This document shows, piece after piece, positions 43,640 through 55,689 of a stretch of 64,000 bases of DNA (its first letter is position 1; each line of letters opens with the position of its first letter). A program made the position numbers and the translations under genes. Source of the DNA: Nephrocerus scutellatus (taxonomy: Eukaryota > Arthropoda > Insecta > Diptera > Pipunculidae); the NCBI GenBank assembly GCA_947095585.1, contig OX352761.1, forward strand, positions 21,095,277 through 21,159,276, given 5' to 3'. The notes under the pieces were generated by a model. It searched no databases. It was not told the origin of the DNA and saw nothing but the letters and a program-made list of their open reading frames with translations.

Positions 43640-45600
43640 TAATATCTCCCACTATCAAATTCATTCATCATCTACTTTCCATAACTCTTGTTATTTCGAC
43701 GTTTGAATGAAAGTTCTTCGAAGTCTCTCCACAATTTCAGGTTCTTCTCCAGGAGTTACTCTAAGTTGGCAAACACATGCAAATGCATAGGCCTGTATAT
43801 TTGTGGGTGTTTCCGGTTGGTTTCAAAGATCATAGCACCAGAAATCAGAAATCTGTTCGATAGAATTTTAATGAGTGTTTTGAAAGGGTGCTCAACGGGT
43901 TAAATAAATCAACAGAAACTAACACAAATATTGTTAACACAAATTAAAAATCGATGAAGATTTCTTTTCCTAATCAAACAAGCCGCTCTTTGTACATTGA
44001 GCGTTCGTTAAGCCGTTTTCTGCCTTTCTTCGTATTGGAGGTTTCGTAATGATGTTTTCTCCTCGGGCAAGGGGTTGTTAGCCTCGACCTAACTTTACTT
44101 AGAGGGATTAGATGTTACACACATCACACATATACATGTTATTCCCCGTATTCTGCTGATGGTCGACTGCCATGCACCAAAACGCCTAACGTGTGGTTGA
44201 AAGCTAATGTGGCAAATAATTTAATTTGAATTCCTTAACACGCAGAATTAATGGTTTAACACCCCAAAGGCAAGAAGCCAAACAAGAGCTTTATAAGAGG
44301 TTCTCAAGGGTTTTCATATATCAACACTATGCAGTTATTTTATGCGACATAAATGCTTATATACGTACTTATATACTTATGTGTAATATACTTATATACT
44401 CATATGCATACGAGCGGATAAAGGTAAATCTAAAAACCTGGGGCGACAAGCAAGAGTGGGCCGTCAGTGAAGCTAACTGATGGGGAGAATCGCTTCTCAG
44501 GCGATTTTCAATGCTAGCGCAGTTGTTCAGCTCCACTTGAGATCCACGCAGGTTAAGTGATTGATTAAGTTCTGTTTTTGTCCCAAACACCAAAAGCGTA
44601 GAGAGGAAAAAAAATACAATCCTTCCGCAGATGTGCACAAAAGTGAACGAAAACTCTAACTATGCAGACTAATCCAATTCTAGCAGCGTACGGCGTACGA
44701 CAATGTTGACGACGAAGACGACAAAGCTTATAGAAAATTCCGATGGATGGAAGTTTGCAGTTTATTGCGGTTTTATGCAGCAAAGTTACGTGTTTTGGCG
44801 GGAGAACACGCATCAACGAAACTCGATGGAAATACGGCGCTGGGTAAAGTTCAATAAAACAACGTAGGAGCGGGCGGAGGACCGGAGTACAGGCCATACT
44901 CACTTCACGAAATTCCGAATCCAATTAGAAACCTTATAAATATTGCAGTCATATCCGTGAAGAACCTACTCGTGGATGTCGCGGACGTCGTTCGGTGTGG
45001 AGCTTACTCGCCAGGCAAACCCCAAAAGTGGGAGATTCGTGCGTGCTAGCACGAGTAATAAACTTTTGACCAAATCTCTTGCGCTACAGAACGAGTTGAA
45101 ACTCTTAATCCTTAATTCCCGGTGCGGTATACGCAAGAATGCATGCATGCATACAGTCAGTCAGCTGATGCACGTGCAGTGAATGCTACGCTTCCGCTTT
45201 TAATGTGGAGTTGTTCGTGCGATTCGAGTCGAGTTAAATCGAGTTACGATTACGACTATATCCATCGTCGTTTTTGAGTAAAACTTTTGTTGCGACGGGA
45301 ATTAAAAGCTGAGATTTCCAGTCGTCACCACTTTGGCGAGAAGTGACTTTGATTTCGTTGGTTGCGAATTCCATTCTATTATGGCTTCCTCTCTCTCTCT
45401 CTAGGGAAACAAACAACAAACTTTTTCCCAATTATGTTGTTGGCTCCGTGAAAATGCAAATTTACATTTGTGTCATTGTGAGAAAGGGGATACTAATTTT
45501 AGTTTTAATTTTAATTTACATCGTAGCGTAATTATAACGGATTTGAGAGGGTCTAACGGTCTCCTTCTAGAAAATCTAGATCAGGTTGTTAGCATATTAA
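43640..45600. other. no gene recognised
   Basis: About 2 kb without transposon landmarks. Frames of 60-119 codons (for example 44565-44924 minus) show no domain. A short CT run lies at 45388-45404. Possibly host unique DNA. Confidence 0.35.
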
Positions 45601-45619
45601 TGAGTTGTGTATTTTTTGT

Positions 45620-45720
45620 GCAATCGAAAGATAGCAGATGTCCCTCAGGGTTCTCCATTGAACTATGTTTTTATTTTCTTCATTTTAGTTATGCGGACGA
45701 CAGCTGTGTAGAGCGTGAAC
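45620..45720 (+). mobile_element. tiny LINE reverse-transcriptase scrap
   Basis: Encodes DVPQGSPLN and, in another frame, FSYADDSCVE, the GVPQGS and YADD landmarks of a LINE reverse transcriptase at the wrong spacing. Too short to assign. Confidence 0.3.
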
Positions 45721-45984
45721 TCGTTGTAACAGCACGAGAATTCAATTCAAAAGTCACCGATGTAAAAATATCTTTTATCTTAGAAGTTAACGAAGACGTT
45801 GTTTCAAGAATGAAAATACGTCACGTACCTATCTATCTATGTTCTATCTTCTATTATCTTCTCTATATTCTATCTTAATCAAGAATGAGAGGGAACTAAT
45901 AAAATGCGGCATCTACCTATCTATCTATTTTCTATCTTCTATTATCTTCTCTACCTTCTATCCTTTAATATCTTCTTTCTTCTA

Positions 45985-46194
45985 TATATCTTCTCACGAC
46001 CATCCGTGCGTGCTCTGCATGTTATAATTTTTCACAAAAATGGAAGAGAGCTAAAATTTAAGGACGAACTGAGAAACTTTGTAATGACAGTTATTATTCT
46101 CGAAAGTTTGTCAGACATTCGCGTTTTTCTGGGATTCGAACTTTAAACCTGTGGCTCAGTAGTCCAACACACTTACCACTAAGTTACGACACCC
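45985..46194 (-). mobile_element. SINE-1 copy 3 (minus)
   Basis: Head on the minus strand: GGGTGTCGTAACTTAGTGGT, A-box at 46172-46186, B-box AGTTCGAATCCC at 46131-46142. The body shares with the 11571 copy the string CGAATGTCTGACAAAC, then GA.TAATAACT, CTTCCATTT.TGTG.AAAA, ACATGCA and GAGAAG. The 3' end passes into AGATA-rich repeats, present in two rough copies at 45820-45890 and 45900-45985. Acceptor ends do not pair, so it is not a tRNA gene. Confidence 0.7.
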
Positions 46195-46199
46195 GATTT

Positions 46200-46258
46200 C
46201 ACTCTCTCTCTCTTTCTTCACTCTATTTGTCTATATATCTGTCTGTTTCGCTCTCTCG

Positions 46259-46291
<33 letters not shown>

Positions 46292-46292
46292 T
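46200..46292. repeat. CT-rich microsatellite
   Basis: Impure (CT)n with TTTC and TCGC interruptions just outside the SINE head. Confidence 0.85.
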
Positions 46293-46471
46293 CACATACA
46301 ATATATCGACATTTAGAAAGAAGCAGTGCAACAGAGCTTTAAGCCAAACGCTGATAACAACCCCATAACTTATTCTTATGACGCAAATCGCTGGCATGGA
46401 CTTAACCCGCGACTTTTGGTAACCGTTTGTATTTTTGCCACTCAGGTGCTTGATAAAAAACGTTCGCTTCC

Positions 46472-47179
46472 AAATTGATGAGGGATGACAAATTAAAAAA
46501 ATATTATTTTAGTTTTAGAGCTTATAATCGAATTGTACTCATCAAACCAGCTTCTCCATAGACTGAGATCCCAATTGATGTCGGCAGCTAGATCCAAAGG
46601 ACTGTTCAAACCATAAGAAAACCCTATATCATCCGCAAAAGCAGTAGGTGGTGAACCTTTGAAATTAAGTGCAAGGAGTGAATTAATATAAACGAGAAAC
46701 AAAATTAGTCCCAAAACAGAACCTTGTGGTACACCCAAATTGAAGAACTTTATGTCGCTCCTAATCTCATCTAACTTCACTCTTTGCGACCTATGTTTTA
46801 AGTAAGATCTAAACCAATCTAGTACAACACCACCAAATTGATGAGGGATGACAAATTAAAAAATATCATTTTAGTTTTAGAGCTCATAGTCAAATTGTGC
46901 TCATCAAACCAGCTTCTCAATAAACTTAGATCGCAATTGATGTCGGAAACTAGATCCAAAGGACTGTTCAAACCATAAGACAAACATCCGTAAAAGCAGT
47001 AGGTGAACCTTTGAAATTAAGTACAAGCAGTGAATTAATATAAACGAGAAACAAAATTGGTCCCAAAACAGAACCTTGTGGTACACCCAAATTGAAGAAC
47101 TTTATGTCGCTCCTAATCTCATCTAACTTCACTCGCTATGCGACCTATGTTTTAAGTAAGATCTAAACCAATCTAGTAC
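46472..47179 (-). repeat. direct tandem duplication inside LINE G
   Basis: 46472-46825 and 46835-47179 are near-identical copies of the same reverse-transcriptase segment, both starting AAATTGATGAGGGATGACAA and ending ATCTAAACCAATCTAGTAC. The second copy has a short deletion (about 47981-46990 equivalent region, after AACCATAAGA). The order on the minus strand shows that the GVPQGS..FADD segment occurs twice. Confidence 0.9.
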
Positions 47180-48060
47180 GAAACCACGAAAACCGGCTTT
47201 TTCCAATTTTCTCAGTAAAATGTTGTGATTGACGATATCAAAAGCTTTGGTGATATCAACAAATAACCCAGCCGTACACTTGTCCACATCGAGGTTTGAC
47301 ATTATTTGAGCACAAAACTGCAATAGTGCATCTTCCGTCGATCTACATTTCTGAAAACCAAACTGATTTGGGTTTTAATTAGAAAGCTATTTTTGACAAG
47401 TTTTTCGAAGATTTTACTGAAAACTGGTAGAAGTGATATGGGCCATAGTAGAACCTTTCTTAAGCAATGGTATAATGTCTGCACATTTCAGTGCTTCTGG
47501 AAAGACTCCCGCAAATACGCAACGATTTAAAATATCTGACAAGACATCCACATCCACTACGAAGTAAGCAATTTGTTTTAAAAACAGATTCGAAACCCAA
47601 TCAGCACCACACGATTTAGAATTTTTTAAACTACCAATAAATTTTGAGGGATGTTATGGGCTTATAAACAAAACTGTTTCATTGCATCAGTTCATTAGAT
47701 TAACAAATGGATGAACATGAGGTACAAGGCGTTAGGACGGGACATGGTTGTAAGCTTCTGGCTATATTTGCGAAATAGCAATTAAATGCCTGAGCCATGA
47801 CAGGTTTGTCTGAAACGTCGATGTTATTAAGACGTATAATAAGGCGAGGTTTCTTAGAAAGGAAAGAATTGTTAAGCAAGGTATTTACTATTTGCCATTC
47901 ATTTTTTAAGTTACCCTTAGCAGAATTAAATTGAGTACGATAATAGGTATCTCGACAGATCGGAATCTCCTTTTTGAGTTCATCGCACAATTTTTTATAT
48001 TTTCTTTTTAAACTCAGATTTGTTCACTGAGTTTGTTTTTACGTCTTACTTTATTCAACA
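46490..48060 (-). mobile_element. LINE G reverse-transcriptase relic
   Basis: Minus strand, 5' to 3': ELKKEIPICRDTYYRTQFNS and KGNLKNEWQIVNTLLNN (region before the fingers), PRLIIRLNNIDVSDKPVMAQ, then a broken finger segment, GLFVDITKAFDIVNHNILLR (first catalytic region) and GFVLDWFRSYLKHRS. It continues with IKFFNLGVPQGSVLGLILFL, AFADDIGFSYGLNSP with an intact FADD, and SLWRSWFDEYN. CR1/Jockey-like. The segment from GVPQGS to SLWRSW is duplicated. Endonuclease and 3' end are not present. Confidence 0.75.
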
Positions 48061-48149
48061 GATACCTAGAGATCTTTCTTTTTCTTTCTTTTTACAAACT
48101 TTTTTGAAGGCAAGACTGAGGAACAGAATGAATGTCTTTCTAAACACAA

Positions 48150-49200
48150 GATAAAAGTGGATGATGTAGCGCTAGCTGTCTCAGGGAAATACCTCAGAAC
48201 GATTAAGGAGGTTATGCAAAATGCCCTCTTAATTGTTAAAGAATGGGTAAATAAAAGCGGTCAACCCGAATAAGACAGAGCTTGTCCTTTTCAACAGGAA
48301 ATATAAAATTCCAACAGTTGATCCGCAAACACTAAATGTTACCCCCCCAACGATTTTATGGCCGCCTGACTGTCCACATAAATGATAATCTTCTTTGAAG
48401 ATAGTACATTATGCTTCAGCCAACTCATAACCTCTTCAATCGCTATCACCTAAGCCTGGTATACGCTGCAGCGATCAGGTAGACGGACAGAGATGCTTAC
48501 TTTCAGCTTGTCACAGAACACTCCTGCTCCAACTTTACCGTCTAGCTTAGAGCCATCCGTGAAAAACTGTATTGTTTCATTATCGGTTACGGATCCTTCT
48601 TCTCTGGAGGGTATTGTTGTCCGAAAACCTTTTTGAAAGCATAACACTGGTGTTATGTAATCAAGTTTCGTCAGCTCTTGCTTTAGCGATTTAGTTTTGG
48701 TGGAGGGTCCCTTTTGAAGACTTCTCCACTGATTGACAGTATATATCTAACAAATATATCTAGTGGGATAAGGTGGAGCATAACCTCTAGAGCGCGAGTT
48801 GTAAATCTCAGCGCCCCGCTTATAAGCATAATGGCCGCTCTTTGTACCTTCCCCAATATACTTTTATACGTGGTTTTTTCCATAGCTGGCCACCATACGC
48901 TTACCCCGTACAGTAGTATTGGTCTCTCTACCTAAGCGTAGAGCTAGTGTACCAGCTTTGGTTTCAAACCCCATACCAATGGCGTTCTTGCATGAGTATA
49001 AAGCAATATTCGCTTTATTTACTCGTTTTTTAGGTTTCCAGCTTAGTTTCCTGTTCAAGATTGTCCCAAGAAATCTCGCTTTATCAGAAAAAACTATCAG
49101 AACCGGAAAGGGCAGAGGTATGGAGTCCTATCGCGACAGTGAAATTTGAGCTTCAGAAAGAGGCAGAAACAATAACAAATGTGAGGTGGTGGGAAAACAA
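48150..49200. mobile_element. LINE C copy 3 with an internal inversion
   Basis: 48150-48345 (plus) encodes VDDVALAVSGKYLRTIKEVM and KTELVLFNRKYKIPTVDPQT. 48346-49090 is in the opposite direction and encodes FSDKARFLGTILNRKLSWKP, KVQRAAIMLISGALRFTTRA, NETIQFFTDGSKLDGKVGAG and IYVDSQAAIKSLG. 49090-49200 is plus again with PERAEVWSPIATVKFELQKE. The three pieces are consecutive in the protein, so one copy has had its middle flipped. About 60 codons are missing at the second junction. 3' end absent. Confidence 0.8.
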
Positions 49201-49204
49201 ACAC

Positions 49205-50690
49205 TGGCACCTGCAATATTTTTCTCTCGACGCGGACTCGCAATCTATGTCCGGAGTGATGTTGCGTTTCAGCTTTTGCCTCAATTTAGCCAAAGTTCCA
49301 AACCGGAATTCAATTTCATTTGGCTCAAAGTTATGGTACAAGAGCGCAATATCTACTACTGTTTCCTTTACAGAAGCCCCAACTTAGACAGTGTTTCAAC
49401 TCAGAGTGAGTTTGATGCACTGACTGATTCAATCTTAAGAATTGAAAAAAAGCATGAAATCGTTATGCGGGCGATTTCAATGCACACAATTCTGGGTGGC
49501 TTCGCCATTCTGGCCAGATAACACCCGAAGGAAGGTGTGTTGAGTTATTTCCTGAGTTCAATCACCTTACTCAGCTTGTAAATGAGCCTACCCGAATACC
49601 TGACATTGCATATCATTCCGCTAACACCCTTGACTTGTTCCTTACCTCTCGTCCTGAGAAATACTCCGTAAATGTATTATCGCCTCTAGGCTCGTCAGAC
49701 CATTGTGTAGCATCAGCTAATTTCTCGTTAATAAACCATGTAGTTAGAGAAAAAACTCCCAAAAAAATAGTATGGCATTACGAGAAAGCCAATTGGGACG
49801 GCCTTAACAACTTCTTTGGGAGAACTAACTGGTCGCTATTTTTTCGTGATAGCAACGTGGATGCCGCCGCTGATGCAATCACAAACATCATTCTTATTGG
49901 TATGAAAAAGTTTATCCCTTTCAGGAATAAATCTATCAAATCAAAGGAAGATGGATGGTATGACTTGAGCTGTAAAGAGGCTTCTAGGATTAGAGAGGTA
50001 TGCTTTCGGTTTTACAAAGCAAACCCTACTGAGAAAAACCGAATAAATTTTAAATGAACCAGAAATTATTGCAATGCCCATCTTCGGCGAGTCAAATTCG
50101 CCCACGACCAAAAATTTAGGCAAAAAATACTACAATGTCCCAAAGGTAGTAAAAATTTTTGGTCATTCGTGAAAAGAATCAAAAAATAAAGCCTCGTCGT
50201 CGATTCCAACGCTCTTTTATAATGACATTCCAGTTGTCAGCTCTATAGACAAAGCCAATCTGTTTGCTGCGCATTTCGCAGCTAGCTCTACGCTTCCAGA
50301 TTGTGCATTGCCGCCTCCTGCACCTCAGAATATTGAACACTCTATGGGACAGATATTTTTCCGTACTCGTGCAGTTGCTAGAGTTTTAAATGATCTCAAC
50401 ACTCACAAATCCGCTGGGCCAGATGGTATTTCTACACTAGTTCTGAAGAGGTGTTCTTCCAAGCTGGCATTACCATTGCGTAAGCTTTTCCATCTATCCT
50501 ATTCTTCTGGACTCTTCCCGAGAAGTTGGAAAACTGCATTTGTCCAGCCAATACCTAAAAAAAGGCGAGCCGTCGTCTCCTTCTTCGTACCGACCCATAG
50601 CACTTACATCCATTCTTTCCAAGGTCATGGAAACGCTGATCAATTATCAGCGTTGATATGCTGATGAAGCATCACAACTTATCACGTCAA
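49205..50690 (+). mobile_element. LINE A, endonuclease to RT fingers (copy 3)
   Basis: 49215-49440 encodes FSRRGLAIYVRSDVAFQLLP and YYCFLYRSPNLDSVSTQSEF. 49470-49640 has NSLTQLVNEPTRIPDIAYHS in shifted frames, then TLDLFLTSRPEKYSV. 49680-50057 has LGSSDHCVASANFSLINHVV (SDH, end of endonuclease) and KTPKKIVWHYEKANWDGLNN. 50308-50570 has TRAVARVLNDLNTHKSAGPDGI, LKRCSSKLALPLRKLFHLSY, WKTAFVQPIPKK and a frame break before SYRPIALTSILSKVMETL. It stops at about 50690 where LINE B begins. Confidence 0.8.
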
Positions 50691-50696
50691 CCATTT

Positions 50697-52775
50697 TGCT
50701 AGGAATGAAAAATTGCATTCCTTCTTCATTTACAAAGAAAAATACTCATAAAAATAAATGGTTTAACGAACATTGCAGGTCAGCAGTCGCGTGTAAAAAA
50801 GCAGCCCATTTGGACTACGTTAATTGCACTTCTGAAGAAAACCTTGTAACGTATCGAATAGCTAGAAATAGATCAAACGCTATATTGAAAAGGTCCAAAA
50901 TAATATATGACCTTAAGATTCGAGATAGCATGCGAAAAATTTTGGATTCTGATTCAAACAGTCGAAGCTTTTGTCCGTTTGCTGCATTGGTTAAAAGAAA
51001 CTTTGCAGACAATACTTCGTCTACTCCTTCTTTATTTCATAATGGTATTCATTATAGAACTGATAATGAGAAAGCTAATCTCTTAGCTTCTTATTTCGCT
51101 GGTGCGTCTACTCTTCCTTTAACTAACAAAAGCCCCCCAATTCTCCCAAATCTAGGTCCAGGTATGTCTAAAATCTATTTCCGGAAACGGGTTGTTTCAA
51201 AGATTCTGAAAGAACTTGACCCCAATAAAGCGACTGGCCCCGACGGTATTCCGCCATTAGTATTGAAAAGTTGTCATCTTACTTTGGCAAAACCGCTTAG
51301 CAAATTGTTTCATCTCTCAATGAAGACAGGTGTTTTTCCATCATTTTGGAAAATAGCAAATATTCAACCCGTTCCGAAAAAAGGTGATAAATCGGCACCT
51401 ACGAACTACTGACCTATTGCTTTGTTGTCGGTTCTATCGAAGGTAATGGAATCTATCGTTAATTTCAGACTAATAAACTATCTGGATTCGAATGTTCTTT
51501 TATCCGATGTGCAGTATGGATTTCGTAAAAATCGATCTTCAGGCGAACTAATGACGTGCATGACTCATTGTTTGGAGCGAAGCATTGAAAACCTAGGTGA
51601 ATCAAGCGTTGTTTCCTTAGATATTGCTAAAGCTTTTGATAGAGTATGGCACGATTGTCTTATAAATAAGATTCGTGCGCTGAACTTACACTCCACTCTC
51701 ATTACATGGATTGAGAATTATTTATGGAACCGTAAAATAAAAGTTGTATTACATGGTATATCTTCAGATTTACATGGGATCAATGCTGGCGTGCCTCAAG
51801 GATCATCCTTGTCTCCCACGCTCTTCTTGATATATATCAACGACCTGTTGTCTTCTACAACCTGTGATATCCATTCATTTGCTGATGATACAACATTATC
51901 GGCCTCCATTGAGTTTGACAATCAAAAAGAATGCAATTCTCGCTTGAATGGTTCGCGTGAATTAATGAATTTGACTATTCTGTCTAACATTCAAATCATT
52001 CTTGATTGGGGCATTTCTAACAGAGTAGAATTTAACCCAAATAAATTCCAGTCTTGCCTTTTCTCTCAGAAGACAACTCAACATTATGTTCCTCCTGTTA
52101 TTAATGCTACCTCTATTGCGAGATCTGATTCACTTAAGTTGTTAGGTTTAAAAGTATCAAGTGATCTTTCATGGAAGGAACATATTTATGAAATTTCAAA
52201 AAGAGCTAGCTAATGTTTGGGCTTAATACGACGTTGTAACTTCTACTTCACTCCCTCTGAAGTATTAAGATTATATCAGTATTATGTAAGACCAATTTTA
52301 GAATTTAATTCATATGTGTGGGGTGGTGCTCCAAGATCGCATTTGGTTCATCTTGATGGTGTTCAGAATAGAGTTATCCGTTTGATAAACGATGTAACCA
52401 TTACTTCGTCTCTTGATACTTTGGAGCACAGACGAAATGTAGGAGCTTTATCTGTTTTCTATAAATTTTACAACGGTAAATTTTCTTTAGAAACCCGTTC
52501 TCTAGTTCCTGGGCCTTTTCTCAGTAACGTAAACACTCGTTTAAGGTGCAATCAACATAGATTTGCCTTAAAACTTTTTTCATGTAGAACCCAACATTTT
52601 AAATCCTCCTTTTTTCCGAGAGTCTCTTCGATGTGGAATCAATTGGTCGAACACGTGTTTCCAGAATCTTATAATCTGCAGGCGTTCAAATTAGCCGTTA
52701 ACAACTTCTTGAAAGATGATGGTTAAAGTATTCATAAGTTGTTTCTTAATATATAAAATAAAAAAAAAAAAAAAA
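50697..52775 (+). mobile_element. LINE B, near-intact ORF2 C-terminal two thirds
   Basis: Jockey/CR1-like ORF2, open except for a TGA at 51411-51413 and a stop plus frameshift near 52212. Segments in order are WFNEHCRSAVACKKAAHLDY, RFRKRVV-type region, DPNKATGPDGIPPLVLKSCH, FWKIANIQPVPKKGDKS and ALLSVLSKVMESIVNFRL. QYGFRKNRSSGELMTCM, SLDIAKAFDRVWHDCLINKI, INAGVPQGSSLSPTLFLIYI and HSFADDTTLS (intact catalytic pair) follow. Then come KLLGLKVSSDLSWKEHIYEI and, after 52217, the C-terminal LRLYQYYVRPILEFNSYVWG region to a stop at 52726. Poly(A) at 52760-52775. It resembles LINE A but is clearly a different subfamily; the 5' third is missing. Confidence 0.85.
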
Positions 52776-52974
52776 TTGTTTATCAGTATTTTTAAATTAT
52801 TTTTATAATTTGTAATATTTTCTTGGTCAAGGTTTTTTGTAGTTTTCCCTGACCATGATTCATTGATAAAAGTATTTGGACTCGCGTCGTTCTAAATTCG
52901 TGTTCGTTTTTCGTATTGCTTTTCCAATGAATCAGAGAGATTTCTGAGAAAATAAATTGAAACCGGCTATAAAC
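52776..52974. other. short AT-rich spacer
   Basis: Sequence between two LINE 3' ends without recognisable features. Confidence 0.3.
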
Positions 52975-53104
52975 GTGAGGAATGTGATATTTTATTTTGA
53001 ATTTAATAAAGGGCTTAGCCCAACTTATTGCCGTGACGTAAGTCATTCAGGGAGTCCTCCCTTGGCAATAAGTCTCTATATAAAAAAAAAAAAAAAAAAA
53101 AAAA
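52975..53104 (+). mobile_element. 3' UTR and poly(A) of another LINE
   Basis: AAAGGGCTTAGCCCAACTTA, AAGTCATTCAGGGAGTCC and GGCAATAAGTCTCTATAT followed by a 23-A run (53082-53104). An inverted pair (TATTGCC and GGCAATA) can form a hairpin before the tail. It looks like a severely 5'-truncated LINE insertion. Confidence 0.5.
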
Positions 53105-54192
53105 GCTTAAGAAATATCTTGAAACCAACGAAATCCTTAGTGACAACGTGGGCAACGTTCTACTGGTGAGTTGATGGTATATCTCAACGAACAGTGGAAC
53201 CGGTGTTTGCATCAATTTGGTGAAAGCAAAGCTGTTGCACTCGATATTTCGAAGGCATTTGACAGAGTTTGGCATCAAGCTCTTTTGTGTAAAATGCGTG
53301 CTTATGGTGTTGATGATAAATTACTTCATTGGATTAGAAGCTATCTTTTGGACCGCTCAATTCAAGTTGTTTTGGACGGTTTCAAGTCTGAAATACACCA
53401 CATAAATGCTGGCGTTCCCCAGGGCTCTGTTTTGTCCCCGACTCTCTTCCTCATTTCTATTAATGATCTCTTATCTGTGACTTCTAATCCAATTCACTCT
53501 TTCGCTAACGACAGCACTCTCAGCTTCCCATATAAGTTTGAGGAACGTCCCTCCACCTCTGATGTGGAACTCAAACAACTTTGTATGTTAAGCTCGTTAA
53601 GTTCTGACCTTGACAGCATAATACAATGGGGAGAAATCAATCGAGTAGAATTTAACGCTTCCAAAACCCAATGCTGTATCCTGTCGTCCAAGCGAATCCT
53701 TAACCCCATGCCATTATCCATGAATGGCACTTGCATCGAGGAAACTGAAAATCTCGCAATTCTCGGTATGTGCGTTAACGACAAGCTTCGTTGGAATGAC
53801 CGTCGCCAAAAACGCTGCGAAATGTTTAGGTTTTCAAGAAATATTTCACTCATGCATCACTGCATGCCACCTCTCCTTGAATTCAACCGCAATACTCGTG
53901 GCGCTCTAAATGCTCATCAGTTTACCCTCAAGCCCATCTTCGGACGTACAGTTAAATTCAGGGATTCGTTTCTTCAGCCGTACAACACGTATGTGGAATG
54001 CTCTGCCGCCAAGCTCTGTCTTCCCCCCTCACTATGATCCACAGGCATTCAAAACACAAGCTCATAGACATCTTTTTTTTCTCCTCCTCTTCCTTAACGC
54101 CCACGCTGTGCCAAGCATATAGCCGAGCATTATAAGGGTGCGAACCCCTTGAAGCGTGCGCGAATTATAAAAAAAAAAAAAAAAAAAAAAAA
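53105..54192 (+). mobile_element. LINE A, reverse transcriptase to poly(A) (copy 4)
   Basis: Begins LKKYLETNEILSD, then a broken QYGFR segment. It continues open from 53171: CLHQFGESKAVALDISKAFD, RVWHQALLCKMRAYGVDDKL, HINAGVPQGSVLSPTLFLIS and HSFANDSTLSFPYKF, where the catalytic FADD has become FAND. Then come NRVEFNASKTQCCILSSKRI, LGMCVNDKLRWND, an internal deletion, LNAHQFTLKPIFGRTVKFRD and the 3' end. A 24-A tail lies at 54169-54192. Counterpart of 38255-39335. Confidence 0.85.
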
Positions 54193-54530
54193 GACAGGTC
54201 TGGCTTGAAGCGCTCAACTGCGCTTTTTTCCCAACAAAGACGTGAACTAAAAACGGTTGTCGGGATAATGGCAGGATACTGCCTTCTAGGGAATCACGCG
54301 AGAATGATGGGTATCGAATATAATGACTTTTCTGCAGAAGCTGCATGGACGAGGAGGAGGAGGAGGAGGAGACCATAGAACATCTTCTTTGCTCATATCC
54401 GGCAGTAATGCACAGAAGGCACAAACCTTCTGAAAAGGGGCAAGGTATAAGATTCTGTGGTAGCACGGAAAGGACCGCGAATAATCTAAGTGAGCATTAG
54501 CTGCTACCGCAACCTAGCCTAACCTAACTT
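54193..54530 (+). mobile_element. LINE C 3' end (copy 4)
   Basis: GACAGGTCTGGCTTGAAGCG and the following sequence match 2375-2760: LKRSTALFSQQRRELKTVVG in shifted frames, NDF.CRSCMDEEEEEEETIEHLL and the same 3' UTR (AAGGTATAAGATTCTGTGGT). It ends CCTAGCCTAACCTAACT at 54513-54529. It follows the LINE A poly(A) immediately. Confidence 0.75.
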
Positions 54531-55479
54531 TCTTAAGACAATCAATAAAGATAGAATAGGCCTTTGAAGTATCTCTACCCGAATAAACATCTTCCCAACA
54601 CTCATAGTAGAGATTGTTTTTAAGTTTGTTGAAGATTAATAATACACTTCATGTTACTTGGGTGACACGAAACCAAACTTGGTGTATGTTCAGTAAAGCA
54701 AAAAGGATATACAGAACTCCGTATTTCTTGCTAGTGTTTATAATCTAAATATGAAAAGCCTGTGAGTGGGAGTGTGACACATGATAGGAGGGTTGCACTA
54801 AATAAATTAACGACTTCTCAATCCTTAGAAGGTTCGGAAACCCCTCTTAACCTCATTCGTCCTTAAATTCCAGACATAATCGTATTGGCGTTTAATTCCG
54901 TCCTAATTCCATGTTAAATTGCATTGGATTCACTTTAGGTGTAAGGTGTGACACCACAGACACGCGCACTCACAACCAGTATCAGGAGGAAAAAAAGAGT
55001 TGTTGGCTCCTGCACGAATGCATCGATCATCATATTTATGCTTAAGTATGCATGTATCTGTGCATGCAAAAGCGATAAAATATGTCATTGTGCGCTGATT
55101 GCTGCTGACTCGATAGCAGGAATCTGGGGTGTAAGTTCGCCTTGGATGAAAAGAATCACGATATTTTCCGCTTCACAGCCACAATAACGGGCGGCCAAAA
55201 ATCCCTATAAATTTCCCATTTCTGCAACTGGAGCGTGTATGATTTATTACGATGACGATTGCAAGGACGAAGATTATGCCCCAACTGTGTATGGCAATAC
55301 TTCATTGAATTCATTTTGCAGTTGGAATTCGAGGAAAATCTGCAATTCATGTTAAACAACATACACCGTTCGGTGGTTTCAGTTATTCATCAAAATTATT
55401 CAACATCAGCGGAATTGGCTTAAACTGTTGTACTATTAGCACAGAATATCTTCCCCAGGGTATACCAATTTTGTTTTAT
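54531..55479. other. no gene recognised
   Basis: No domain, RNA or repeat is recognised in this stretch. Confidence 0.35.
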
Positions 55480-55650
55480 TTGCAGCTGGGCGAAAGGAAG
55501 TATTCTTTGTTGCGAGCTACATACCTCCAAAAAGACCCCTACGGTGTACGAACGTCAACTAGCCAACATAGAATTCATCGCTGATCAGCTGTACGAAGAT
55601 CAACAACTTATTGTCTTATTGGGCGATTTTAATTAAGGTGATGGTGGTCA
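55480..55650 (+). mobile_element. LINE endonuclease scrap
   Basis: Translates with one or two shifts to VASYIPPK, TVYERQLANIEFIADQLYED, QQLIVLLGDFN. The YIPP and GDFN landmarks belong to the endonuclease of a CR1/Jockey-like LINE. Isolated fragment. Confidence 0.5.
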
Positions 55651-55689
55651 GCATTCAGCAGAATAGGGGGAATAACTGAATACTCTAGA

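Noticed and set aside
46124..46194. Possible tRNA gene (minus)
   Set aside because: Good A and B boxes but acceptor ends do not pair, and the downstream body matches SINE-1.
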